Assembly: GCA_018268715.1 (NCBI GenBank)
Contig: JAFDVZ010000023.1
Span: 187,837-251,836 of the forward strand
Direction of reading: 5' to 3'
DNA: 64,000 nucleotides
Source: Acidobacteriota bacterium
GTDB lineage: Bacteria; Acidobacteriota; Terriglobia; Bryobacterales; Bryobacteraceae
Both the position numbers and the translations under genes were made by a program. The stretch's first letter is position 1, and every line of letters begins with the position of its first letter. Below the pieces are notes generated by a model, which had not been told where the DNA came from, ran no database searches, and was given only the letters and a program-made list of their open reading frames with translations. Below, in pieces: positions 17,390 through 26,462 of this stretch.

Positions 17390-18784
17390 ATGACGCAAGG
17401 TCCACTGACGCCCGCCGCTGTCCGCGCGCACGCCGCGCCTGCCGGACATGCGCCGGCGGCGTTCGGACGGCGGTTCTTCATCGCCCTGGCGATCGGGCTG
17501 GTGTGGCTCGCGCCCGCCTGGTGGGCGCCCGAACTCATCTTCGCCATGCTGCTGTGGGACATCGCCCTTATCGCGGCGTGGGCCGTCGACCTGCGGCGCA
17601 TTCCGAAGCCCTTCGCCATCGAAGCCGCGCGCGTTTGGAGCGAACCGCTCACGCTGGGCGCCGCGGCGGACGTGCGCGTCGAATTCGGCAATGCGTCGAA
17701 CACCATGCTCCGCCTGTTCTGGATCGACGACACCCCGTATGAGCTGCGACGCGAACCGCCCTTGGGAGAAGTCGTGGTGGGTGCGGGCGGCCACGGCGAG
17801 GCGCGGTACGAAGCCGACCCGGGTCAGCGCGGCGACCTGTCGCTCGGTCTGCTGCACCTTTCCATGCAATCGTTGTGGGGACTGGCCGAACGCCGGGCCC
17901 GCGCCGACCTGCGCCAAACCGTACGCGTCCTTCCAGACCTGCGTCAGGCCCGCAACCAGGCGCTGTACCTGATCCGCAGCCGACAGATCGCCATGGAGGT
18001 GCGCCGCCGTCACCGCGCGGGCCGCAGCCGCGAATTCGAAGCGCTGCGCGACTACCGCTCCGGCGACGAGCGCCGCGACATCTGCTGGACCGCCACCGCC
18101 CGGCGTCACGCGCTGATCACGAAGACTTATCGCATGGAGCGCAACCAGCCGGTTTGGATTGTCATGGACGCGGGGCGCCTGCTGCGGGCGCAGGTTTGGG
18201 AGCCCGGCCGCACCTACCCGCGCACGAAGCTCGATTATGCGGTCGACGCGGCGCTATCGCTCGCGCAGGTGGCGGCGCAGGCCGGCGATCGCGTCGGGCT
18301 AATCGCATATGGGCGAAAGGTGCAGCAGTCGGTTGCGCTGGGCGGCGGGCTGCCGCATGTGCGCCAGTTCGTGGACGCGCTCGCGCAAGTGCGTGGCGAA
18401 CCTACCGAGGGCAATCACGCTGCCGCCGTGCGCACGCTGATGCATGCCCAAACGCGCCGGGCGTTGGTGGTGTGGATCACCGATATCGCGGAGACCGCCA
18501 CCGTCCCGGAGGTGATTGAGTACGCCATCCGTCTGCAGGACCGTCACGTGGTGGTGCTGCTGGCCATCCACCAGGCCGACCTTGTGGCATTGGCGCGGAC
18601 GCCGCCCGAAACGGTGGACCGCATGTTCGAACACGCCGCCGCGATCGAAATCGTGGAGCGTCGAGAGGCGCTGCTGAGAACGCTGCGGGAACGCGGAGCC
18701 TTCGCGCTCGACACTACGCCGAATCAGGCCACTGTCGACCTGGTGAACCAATATCTCGAGATCAAGGAACGTAGCCTGCTGTAA
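17390..18784 (+). CDS. DUF58 domain protein (MoxR partner)
   Basis: 464 residues with two N-terminal membrane helices (RRFFIALAIGLVWLAPAWW and the following FAMLLWDIALIAAW). The DUF58 signature EFEALRDYRSGDERRDICW begins near residue 215, followed by a von Willebrand A-like fold with WIVMDAGRLL, where the usual MIDAS DxSxS is altered to DAGR. DUF58 proteins partner MoxR. It is the last gene of the five-gene operon and ends three bases from the convergent phosphoesterase gene. AAGGG at 17379-17383 serves as ribosome site. Confidence 0.9.
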   Translation: MTQGPLTPAAVRAHAAPAGHAPAAFGRRFFIALAIGLVWLAPAWWAPELIFAMLLWDIALIAAWAVDLRRIPKPFAIEAARVWSEPLTLGAAADVRVEFGNASNTMLRLFWIDDTPYELRREPPLGEVVVGAGGHGEARYEADPGQRGDLSLGLLHLSMQSLWGLAERRARADLRQTVRVLPDLRQARNQALYLIRSRQIAMEVRRRHRAGRSREFEALRDYRSGDERRDICWTATARRHALITKTYRMERNQPVWIVMDAGRLLRAQVWEPGRTYPRTKLDYAVDAALSLAQVAAQAGDRVGLIAYGRKVQQSVALGGGLPHVRQFVDALAQVRGEPTEGNHAAAVRTLMHAQTRRALVVWITDIAETATVPEVIEYAIRLQDRHVVVLLAIHQADLVALARTPPETVDRMFEHAAAIEIVERREALLRTLRERGAFALDTTPNQATVDLVNQYLEIKERSLL

Positions 18785-18787
18785 GCC

Positions 18788-21382
18788 CTAACGCCTGTCG
18801 TCGTCGTCCTCCTCCCGCTCGAGCGCCAACGGAGCGAACACCGCCCGCCGCACCGCGGGATAGGGAGTCTGCCAACCCTTCACCGCGCCCCACACAATCC
18901 GATTCAGCCGCTCCGTCGGAATCGCATCGGGCACCGACCAGTTCATCTTCGCGGACGCCAGGGCCGCCGCCCGCGCCGCGCCCCGCAACACCTTCGCCGG
19001 AGGATTCGCCTCCATCAGGTCCTGCTCCGGCGTCAGCACCGACCACGGCGTCAGGTCCGGCGTATCCGTGAAGCTGCTCCGCATGTCATGCGCGATCAGA
19101 TCGAACAGCGACATCGTGGGCAGGCCAAGAATCAGCTCGATCGTTTTCAGCATGCTTTGATGCGAATAGAACGTCGAATCCACATGATTCCGTCGCGCGT
19201 AGGGGCTGATTACGAAAGCCGTCGTACGATGGCCGTCCACGTGATCGACGCCGTTCTGCGCGTCGTCCTCCACCACGAAAATCGCCATTTTCGGCCAGAA
19301 CCGCGACTTTGAAAGCGCCTCTACGATCTGACCCAGAGCCAGGTCGTTATCCGCCGCCATGGCCTTGGGAGTCGGTTTGCCGGGTGAAGCGCCCGAGGTG
19401 TGATCCGATGGCAGAAGCATGATTGTGAAATTCGGCATTTTCCCGGCCCGCTCCATCTCCCGAAACTCCGTCAGGAAGATCTGCGATCGGACGACGTCCG
19501 GAATGTCGGTGTCAAAAGGCGGATAGTTCGGCGACAGGATCCGATTCAGCGCCGCGATATCCGCCGTCACCTGGAACTGCTTCGTGAAGTCGTCACCCTT
19601 CTTCCAACGCTCCAGCAGACTCATCGGCGCACCCTTGGGAATTCCCTTGATGTTACCCGCATACTCGCCGTACACTCGCACCGACTTACCGCGGGCCAGC
19701 GCGTAATCCCAGATGAAGCCGCCGGAAGAGTAAGCCATGGGATCCGATCCGTCGTACGGATAACTCCGTCCCTGATAGCCGGGCCACAGGCAATATTCCG
19801 TCTCATTGGCTTGTGTGGCCCACTGATGCCCGTCGCCGCTATTTCCTCCGGTCGCGTAGAAGTTATCGAGCAACACGTAGCGGTCCGCCATCCCATGCTG
19901 ATTCGGAGTCACCTTTTCGCCGAACATCACCAGGGACGGATCGCCATTTCCCTTCCCCATATCGCCCAGCACCTGATCGTATGTCCGGTTTTCCTTGATG
20001 ATGTACACCACATGTTCAATCAGCGAGGGATCGCCGGACCGGGCTGGAACCGCCGTCGCCTTGACCTCACGGGCTACTTCCGTCTTGACAGGTCCGGCAT
20101 CGCCCGCCAGACGCATTCGATTGTTCTCCGCCACAGCGGTCGTGTAACTGGCCAGCTGCGCGGCGTCAGGAAGTTCCACCACCGCCACCGATCCCCGATA
20201 GGAATGCACAAACCGCTTCGCCGGCTCATCGCGCCAGGCTGACCCCGCCCCCAGCAAACTGCCCACGGCGAACCGCGCGCCATCGGGGCTCACCGCCAGT
20301 CCGTCCGGATACCAGGCCGTGGGAATCATCCCGCGAATCTTCGCCGTCGCGGTCTCCACCACCGCGACCGCATTGATCCCGCCACAGGCAACCAGCAGCG
20401 TCGCCCCTTCCTGCGCCAGCGCCAACGCCGTCGGCGCTACTCCGCGGACAGTCTGCGCGAACGGCTGAATCTCGATCGTACGAACTACCTGGTTCGACGC
20501 GGTGTCAATCACCGACACGGATTCACTATTGCCGTTGGCGACATACAGCCGCCCGGACTTCTCATCCCACGCTAGAGCGGTGGGATGCAATCCTACCGCG
20601 ATCGTGTCGGTCACCCGCCCGGCCGCCACATCGATGCGCATCACCGTCCCCGTGGACGCAACGCCGCGCGCGTCCACCGGAATCTTCTCGGCGCGTTTCT
20701 TCACGGGAGACGCAAACTCCTCGCCCGCCTTGGGCGGACGTCCGCCCAAATTGCTGACATACGCGACGGAGCCGGCGGCGTTCACTACCGCCGCAAACGG
20801 CGCGATGCCTGTGTCGATCGACCTTCGCACCTGCCCCGTGGCTGCATCGATCACGGCCAGCTTGTTTTCATAAACCAGCGGCGCAACGGCCACCCGCTCG
20901 GCCGGCCCTGCCGAAACCGCCAGCGCGCCCGGCGAGTAGGCCCCCAATCCTTCGGCCAAGGGACGCAGGTTCTTCTCCTCCACCGTCACCACCTGCGCGA
21001 GCGCCTTCCTGCTGCGCGCCGCACGAACGGAAGTTCCTACGAATACCCGTCCGCCAGCCGACGCGATCGACTGATTCCCCGGCGTCCCCTTGTGCGCGAT
21101 CTGCGCCAGCACCTGGTTCCGTCGCCAGTCGAGCAGGTAGAGTTGAGTCGCGTTCAACACCCACACCTGATCCGGCTGCGGTCCCCAGGCGACGCCATAC
21201 ACGCGCCCCGTGAACACCGATGGCACGCCGGCCGGCGTAATGCCCTGCCGTGTGGTCACCACGCCAGGATCCGTCACCGCCCGAACGGGCCGCTCGATCG
21301 TCTGCGCGCCTAACACCGCGAGTAACAAGATTGTCACAGCGCCCAGTTGAGCCAGGCGCCCACAGCAGAGTTTTGAGGACAT
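18788..21382 (-). CDS. Exported bifunctional YncE beta-propeller / phosphoesterase protein
   Basis: 864 residues from ATG at 21382 (AAGGGA just upstream; ATG at 21394 is also possible). After a signal peptide (VTILLLAVLGAQ) residues about 45-440 are a seven-bladed YncE-like propeller with repeats such as AVIDAATGQVRRSI and VSVIDTASNQVVRTI. The second half is a phosphoesterase domain of the acid phosphatase/phospholipase C family with IIKENRTYDQVLGDMG, TGGNSGDGHQW, VVEDDAQNGVDHVDGHR and ISPYARRNHVD, the metal-ligand pattern of the family. Likely a periplasmic or secreted phosphatase; substrate unknown. Common and multi-copy in Acidobacteriota. Confidence 0.9.
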   Translation of the reverse strand: MSSKLCCGRLAQLGAVTILLLAVLGAQTIERPVRAVTDPGVVTTRQGITPAGVPSVFTGRVYGVAWGPQPDQVWVLNATQLYLLDWRRNQVLAQIAHKGTPGNQSIASAGGRVFVGTSVRAARSRKALAQVVTVEEKNLRPLAEGLGAYSPGALAVSAGPAERVAVAPLVYENKLAVIDAATGQVRRSIDTGIAPFAAVVNAAGSVAYVSNLGGRPPKAGEEFASPVKKRAEKIPVDARGVASTGTVMRIDVAAGRVTDTIAVGLHPTALAWDEKSGRLYVANGNSESVSVIDTASNQVVRTIEIQPFAQTVRGVAPTALALAQEGATLLVACGGINAVAVVETATAKIRGMIPTAWYPDGLAVSPDGARFAVGSLLGAGSAWRDEPAKRFVHSYRGSVAVVELPDAAQLASYTTAVAENNRMRLAGDAGPVKTEVAREVKATAVPARSGDPSLIEHVVYIIKENRTYDQVLGDMGKGNGDPSLVMFGEKVTPNQHGMADRYVLLDNFYATGGNSGDGHQWATQANETEYCLWPGYQGRSYPYDGSDPMAYSSGGFIWDYALARGKSVRVYGEYAGNIKGIPKGAPMSLLERWKKGDDFTKQFQVTADIAALNRILSPNYPPFDTDIPDVVRSQIFLTEFREMERAGKMPNFTIMLLPSDHTSGASPGKPTPKAMAADNDLALGQIVEALSKSRFWPKMAIFVVEDDAQNGVDHVDGHRTTAFVISPYARRNHVDSTFYSHQSMLKTIELILGLPTMSLFDLIAHDMRSSFTDTPDLTPWSVLTPEQDLMEANPPAKVLRGAARAAALASAKMNWSVPDAIPTERLNRIVWGAVKGWQTPYPAVRRAVFAPLALEREEDDDDRR

Positions 21383-21425
21383 GAGTCCCTTCATGATACG
21401 GGATCCGTTGACGCTCGCCACCCGG

Positions 21426-21454
21426 TTGCCGCTCAGACGCCCCGACGATACGAT
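21426..21454 (+). promoter_or_regulatory. Promoter TTGCCG-N17-TACGAT for the GH59 gene, leaderless
   Basis: TTGCCG at 21426-21431 and TACGAT at 21449-21454 are 17 bases apart, and ATG at 21461 follows six bases after the -10 box. No Shine-Dalgarno site is present. Confidence 0.55.
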
Positions 21455-21460
21455 GCAGCC

Positions 21461-23992
21461 ATGAAGCGCCGTTGGGTGTGTTTGCTATGTCTGGCGCTGG
21501 CGTCGCCCGCTTACTCACAGACTTACACCCGCCAGAACATAGCCGCAATCCTCGGATTCGAGAACAACAGTCGCGCCGGCGTCTTCCCGGCCGGGTGGTT
21601 CGGCAGCACGACCACTGGCATCGCTGTCGACGACCAGTCGGCCCATGGCGGGAAGTATTCGCTCCGAATCGACCGCACGCCCGCCAGCGCGGCTTCCTAC
21701 TCCACCGTCTCCCAACGCATTCCCATCGATTTCATGGGCTCCGTCATCGAGTTACGCGGCTGGATCAAGATGCAGGACGCCGCGGGCTTCGTCGCCTTCT
21801 GGATGAACGAATACAGCGCCACTGGTGCGAGCATACGCTTTGCCACCATGGAGGGGCAGGGCGTGAACGGCGCCGCCGGATGGCGGCAGTACTCCATCAC
21901 CATTCCCTGTTTCGCGCTAGCGAAGACACTCAACTTCGGCTTTCTCCTCAACGGTCCGGGCACGGCATGGATCGACGACCTGGAGTTGCTGGTCGATGGA
22001 GTCCCGATCGCGCTAGCGTCCGCCGACATCGCAGGTCCCGCGGCAGTCACGCTGGATGGCAAGAGTGCTGCGGCGACTTATGACGGAATCGGCGCCATCA
22101 GCGGCGGTGGCGGCAACTCCCGTCTCTTATACGACTACCCGGAACCCTACCGCTCCGAAATTCTCGATTACCTATTCAAACCGGGCGTTGGCGCATCACT
22201 TCAACTCCTCAAAGTAGAAATCGGCGGCGACGCTAACTCCACCAGCGGCGCCGAGCCGAGTCACATGCATTCATCCTCCGACGAGAATTACGGCCGGGGC
22301 TACGAGTGGTGGCTGATGTCGCAAGCGAAGGCGCGTAACCCCGCAATCAAGTTACTCGCCCTGGAATGGACCGCTCCCGGCTGGATCGGCGCCGGAACGA
22401 ACTTCTGGTCGCAGGACAACGTGGATTACATCGTGAAATGGATCCAGGGCGCGAAGAATCACTATGGACTGACGATCGATTACGTTGGGGGATGGAACGA
22501 GTGTTACACCGGCTGGGATCCGTCGTGGTTCAGGCGCCTCAAGAACGCACTCGCGGCCAACGGGCTGTCGACAAGAATCATCGGCGCGGATGAATACTAC
22601 ACTCACCTGACTCCGTCCGCGCAGGCCGCCCTGTCGGAACCCTCCTTCTACGACGACATAGACGTGGTCGCCGCCCACTATCCCTGCGACTTCAGCCCAA
22701 TTACCGGCTGTAACTCGTGGCCTCGAATCCCTGGACTCTCGAAACCGATCTGGTCGGCCGAAAGCAACAGCGACCCGATAGGCATCGTCCGCCTAACGAA
22801 CCTGATGTACATCGACGCGGGCATGACCGCATCGCTCGTCTGGCCGTTGATCGGCGCGGTGTATCTGAATGCGCTTTATTCCGACGCAGGCCTGATCCTC
22901 GCCAACGAGCCGTGGTCGGGGCGCTACAGCGTTAGCTCCAGCCTGTGGGCGATCGCTCATACAACGCAGTTCGCGCAGCCCGGCTGGAGATATCTCACTA
23001 GCGCCGTGGGGCGCCTACCAGGCCAGCGAGGCTCCTACGTCGCCCTGGTCGCGCCGAACGGGACTGATTATAGCGTTGTCTTTGAGACGAGTTATTCACC
23101 ATCGGTAGAAACCGTCAATTTCACGATAACTGGCGGACTGTCGGCGGGACCGGTTGATATATGGTCCACCAACCTTGCCTCCAGCAATACGGATGACTGG
23201 TTCGTACATGAAGGCTCCGCGTCTCCGATGAACGGGTCGTATTCGCTGTCGCTTCGGCCGGGATTCGTGTACAGCATCACCACCACCGGCGGTCAATCGA
23301 AAGCCAGTCGTCCCCTCGCCAACTCCACCGGCCGATCCAACCATCGTCTCCCCCTGCCGTACAGCGATGACTTCGAACGATACGCCATCGGCCAGCAGTC
23401 GCGTCTATTCTCCGACATGAACGGCGCCTTCGAAGCGGTGGTCTGCGGCGGCGGCCGTGGTGGGCGCTGTCTCCGTCAAATGGCGGCGGTCGAACCTTAC
23501 TTCTGGTGGGTGACTCCGAACGTACGAAAGCGTAGCGATCCTTACACGCTCATCGGAGACGCACATTGGACGGACTACAGCGTCAGCACGGACTTTCTTT
23601 TGGAGCAATCGGGCGGCTTCCAACTTCTTGGCCGCGTGGGCTCGCAGGCGCCCACGTCGCCGGCAGCGATCTCAGCCTACGTTTTCCAGATCGACGACCA
23701 AGGGGCCTGGTACATCTTCCGCAAACAAAGTGACGGAACGGTGGCGACGCTGGCGTCCGGAAGGACGGCGCCGCCGGGAACAAACGTATGGCACTCCGCC
23801 GCCCTCATGTTCGCTGGAGACGCCATCGCCGCCGAGTTGGACGACCATCCATTGGGCGCGGTGACGGACTCCTCCTTCAACTTGGGAAACGCCGGCGTTG
23901 GGACCATCGGCTGGATCAATGCTCAATACGACAACCTCCGCATCGCGCCGGTCCTCGCGCCGCGCGACCCCGGAGTTCACCGCCACAAGTAA
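21461..23992 (+). CDS. GH59 galactocerebrosidase-like glycoside hydrolase, exported
   Basis: 843 residues. Signal peptide 1-19 (LCLALASPAYS). Residues about 25-185 are an extra beta-sandwich, carbohydrate-binding-like. From residue 196 the protein follows animal galactosylceramidase closely: YDGIGAISGGGGNSRLL, YPEPYRSEILDYLFKP, KVEIGGDANSTSGAEPSHMH, NYGRGYEWWLM. The catalytic acid/base is E347 in WNECY and the nucleophile E434 in WSAESNSD, equivalent to E182 and E258 of mouse GALC. The beta-sandwich (EPWSGRYSVSSSLWAIAHTTQF, split) and the C-terminal lectin-like domain (residues 645-835) are also present. It should hydrolyse terminal beta-galactosides; whether lipid or glycan is unknown. Confidence 0.92.
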   Translation: MKRRWVCLLCLALASPAYSQTYTRQNIAAILGFENNSRAGVFPAGWFGSTTTGIAVDDQSAHGGKYSLRIDRTPASAASYSTVSQRIPIDFMGSVIELRGWIKMQDAAGFVAFWMNEYSATGASIRFATMEGQGVNGAAGWRQYSITIPCFALAKTLNFGFLLNGPGTAWIDDLELLVDGVPIALASADIAGPAAVTLDGKSAAATYDGIGAISGGGGNSRLLYDYPEPYRSEILDYLFKPGVGASLQLLKVEIGGDANSTSGAEPSHMHSSSDENYGRGYEWWLMSQAKARNPAIKLLALEWTAPGWIGAGTNFWSQDNVDYIVKWIQGAKNHYGLTIDYVGGWNECYTGWDPSWFRRLKNALAANGLSTRIIGADEYYTHLTPSAQAALSEPSFYDDIDVVAAHYPCDFSPITGCNSWPRIPGLSKPIWSAESNSDPIGIVRLTNLMYIDAGMTASLVWPLIGAVYLNALYSDAGLILANEPWSGRYSVSSSLWAIAHTTQFAQPGWRYLTSAVGRLPGQRGSYVALVAPNGTDYSVVFETSYSPSVETVNFTITGGLSAGPVDIWSTNLASSNTDDWFVHEGSASPMNGSYSLSLRPGFVYSITTTGGQSKASRPLANSTGRSNHRLPLPYSDDFERYAIGQQSRLFSDMNGAFEAVVCGGGRGGRCLRQMAAVEPYFWWVTPNVRKRSDPYTLIGDAHWTDYSVSTDFLLEQSGGFQLLGRVGSQAPTSPAAISAYVFQIDDQGAWYIFRKQSDGTVATLASGRTAPPGTNVWHSAALMFAGDAIAAELDDHPLGAVTDSSFNLGNAGVGTIGWINAQYDNLRIAPVLAPRDPGVHRHK

Positions 23993-23998
23993 TATAAT
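23993..23998 (+). promoter_or_regulatory. Consensus -10 box TATAAT for the metal-efflux operon
   Basis: A perfect TATAAT follows directly on the stop codon of the GH59 gene. Transcription near 24005 would give a short leader with GAAGAGG (24022-24028) five bases before the TTG at 24034. No good -35 is seen, which suggests an activator such as a metal-responsive regulator encoded elsewhere. Confidence 0.5.
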
Positions 23999-24033
23999 CG
24001 AGATTTCGCATTTTACGGTCTGAAGAGGTTCGG

Positions 24034-25347
24034 TTGGTTCGTCTTTGCACTAAGATCCCGCGTCGCGCCGGCGACGCGCCCATGCTTCAGGCCAGGTGGC
24101 CGGCCATCCTGCTGCTTTTTGCCGCATCCGTTTCGCCGTGCTTCTCGCAGGAGCGGCTGACGCTGGCCGCCGCCATCGCCGAAGCAACCGATCGGAATAT
24201 GGGTCTGCTGGCGGAAAAGGCGAACATCGCCATCGCCGAAGCGCGAATCATAGGCGCTCGACTGCGGCCGAACCCGGTGGTGAGCGCCAGTGCGGATCAC
24301 CTGGACGCCCTGGGTACCGGGTTCAACGAAAACAATGGCGGCGGCCCGTCGGAATACTCCCTTCGCGTCGACATGCCCATCGAGCGGGGCAACAAGCGCG
24401 CCCTTCGCGTCGAGGTGGCGCAGTTGGGGCGCACGGTGGCGGAACTCCAGTTCCAGAATGCGCTTCGAAGTCTGACGCTGGACGTGGCGAACGCGTTCGT
24501 GGACGCCCAGGTGGCGCGTGAAAGCCTTCGCCTCGCCCGCCAGAACCTCGAGCACTTCGACAGCATCGTACAGGTGAATCAGGCCAGGCTGAAAGCGGGC
24601 GACATCGCCGAGGTCGAAATGATGCGTTCGACGCTCGCGGCGCTCGCACAACGCAACGTGGTCCGCGACGCCGAAGCTCGCTGGCGCACCGGACTGATCC
24701 GGCTGCAAACGGCGATGGGCCGCGCTCAACCGGCGATGGCGGTGGACGTTGAGGGCGATCTTCGACGCGACTCTGACCTCGCGCCGCGGGACGAGTGGCG
24801 CCAATCCGGCTTGACGCTGAGGCCCGATTTGCTCGCCTTACGGAAGGACTCCTCGCGGGCAGGGGCCGAGGTGCGTCTGCAGCAGTCTCTGGCCAAGGTG
24901 GACCCCACCGTCGGCGCCGAGTACCGCAGACAGCAAGGCGTTAACGGCGTCAGCAATTCCATGGGCGTCTTCGTCGAGGCCCCGCTGCCCGTTTTCAACC
25001 GCAATCAGGGAGAGATTGAACGCGTTCGGCAGGAGTTGCGTCAGTTGGAACTGCGCATCCGGCAACTGGAAGCGAGCATCGCCGGGGAGGTGGAAATGGC
25101 CTATGAGCAAATGCAGGCGGCTCAAAGCCAGTTGCGAAGCCTGGAAGGCGATATGTTGGCGAAAGCGCAGGAAGTCCGTCGCGTCACCGAGTTCTCCTAT
25201 CGGCGAGGCTACGTGTCACTGCTCGAAATGCTCGACGCGCAACGCGCCTATAACGAGACTCTGCAAGCTGAAATCGAGGCTCGCGCGGCGTACGCCAGGA
25301 GCCTGTATGCGCTGGATTCGGCGGCGGGAAGGACCGTCATCAAGTGA
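24034..25347 (+). CDS. TolC-family outer membrane efflux protein (CzcC/CusC-like)
   Basis: 437 residues from TTG at 24034, chosen for its GAAGAGG ribosome site; ATG at 24082 would give a shorter signal peptide (AILLLFAASVSPCFSQ). Two repeats of the outer membrane efflux fold are visible, each with a long coiled-coil helix pair (residues about 110-230 and 300-420). No lipobox, unlike CusC. It forms the outer membrane channel of the tripartite metal pump encoded by the next two genes; its stop overlaps the next start by four bases. Confidence 0.92.
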   Translation: MVRLCTKIPRRAGDAPMLQARWPAILLLFAASVSPCFSQERLTLAAAIAEATDRNMGLLAEKANIAIAEARIIGARLRPNPVVSASADHLDALGTGFNENNGGGPSEYSLRVDMPIERGNKRALRVEVAQLGRTVAELQFQNALRSLTLDVANAFVDAQVARESLRLARQNLEHFDSIVQVNQARLKAGDIAEVEMMRSTLAALAQRNVVRDAEARWRTGLIRLQTAMGRAQPAMAVDVEGDLRRDSDLAPRDEWRQSGLTLRPDLLALRKDSSRAGAEVRLQQSLAKVDPTVGAEYRRQQGVNGVSNSMGVFVEAPLPVFNRNQGEIERVRQELRQLELRIRQLEASIAGEVEMAYEQMQAAQSQLRSLEGDMLAKAQEVRRVTEFSYRRGYVSLLEMLDAQRAYNETLQAEIEARAAYARSLYALDSAAGRTVIK

Positions 25348-26462
25348 ATATCGCGGCAGTGATTACGACGGCGTGTCTGGCCGGCTGCATCGCCGGTTGC
25401 GGGCGTTCGACCCCTGGCCCTCGGGAGTCCCAGCCCGCCGTCGCTGAGCGTCCGCAGCCCGCGCAGCGTACGGCGGCGGTAGAGACTCGCGATTTCCCCA
25501 TCGATGAGATCGTCGCTCCGGGCAAGGTGGAATTGAACCCGAACCGTGTCTCCAAGGTCCTGCCGCCGACGCCTGGACGAGTGCGGCGAGTGCTGGTGCG
25601 GCTGGGCGACGCGGTTCAGGCGGGGCAACCGGTTGTCGTGCTCGAAAGCGCGGACGCCGGGCTCGCTCTGGCCACCTACGCGCAGGCCGAAGCGCAGGCG
25701 CATCAGGCGGCCATCGTGTTGGCGAAGTCGGAGAAGGACCTGGCCCGCGCGCGCGAGTTGAACGCCGCGAAGGCGGCGCCGCTCAAAGAGGTGGTGACGG
25801 CCGAGGCTGACGTCGAAACCGCCCGCGCCGGGCTCGCCATGGCGAAGACCGCCGCCGAGGAATCCCTCCATCGATTGCAGCTTCTAGGACTGGATCCGGC
25901 GCGCCACACTCACGAGATTTCCGTGCCCGCACCCATCTCCGGCAAGGTGCTGGACCTTTCCGTCGCGCCCTCGGAAATGCGTAACGACACGAACCAGCCG
26001 CTGATGACGATCGCCGACTTGAGCACGGTTTGGATCACCTCGCAGGTCAGCGAGAACAGCATACGCCTGGTCACCGTGGGAGAGCCCGTGGACATCGAGT
26101 TTCCGGCCTACCCGGGCGAGGTCTTTCACGGACGCGTCCGGCGCATCGCCGATACGTTCGACGCGGACACCCGCACCGTGAAGGTGCAGGCGGAGCTCGA
26201 CAACCGAAGCGGACGTTTCCGGCCCGAGATGTTCGCACGCATCCGGCACTCGCACGGCGCCCGGAAGCTGATCTGCGTCCCCGCGGCGGCTGTGGTGCAC
26301 CGAGCGGGCGATGCATGGGTGATGGTGCAACGCGGCGCCGGATTCGAACGCACCCGCGTCCAGGTCGGCGACTCGGCCAACGGCTGTGCGCCCGTGTTTG
26401 CGGGCCTCAGCGAAGGCGACCATGTCGTTGTCGACGGGGCCGCTTTGATGCGTGATCGGTGA
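25344..26462 (+). CDS. RND efflux periplasmic adaptor (CzcB/CusB-like), lipoprotein
   Basis: 372 residues from GTG at 25344. The N-terminus has a lipobox CLAGC with Cys15 (a second, IAGC, at Cys19), so it is probably lipid-anchored in the inner membrane. Then come a barrel-sandwich lipoyl half-motif (GRVRRVLVRLGDAVQAGQP), an alpha-helical hairpin (residues about 110-175), the second lipoyl half (ISGKVLDLSVAPSEM), a beta-barrel and a membrane-proximal domain. It links the inner membrane pump to the TolC-like channel. Overlaps its neighbours by four bases on both sides. Confidence 0.93.
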   Translation: MNIAAVITTACLAGCIAGCGRSTPGPRESQPAVAERPQPAQRTAAVETRDFPIDEIVAPGKVELNPNRVSKVLPPTPGRVRRVLVRLGDAVQAGQPVVVLESADAGLALATYAQAEAQAHQAAIVLAKSEKDLARARELNAAKAAPLKEVVTAEADVETARAGLAMAKTAAEESLHRLQLLGLDPARHTHEISVPAPISGKVLDLSVAPSEMRNDTNQPLMTIADLSTVWITSQVSENSIRLVTVGEPVDIEFPAYPGEVFHGRVRRIADTFDADTRTVKVQAELDNRSGRFRPEMFARIRHSHGARKLICVPAAAVVHRAGDAWVMVQRGAGFERTRVQVGDSANGCAPVFAGLSEGDHVVVDGAALMRDR

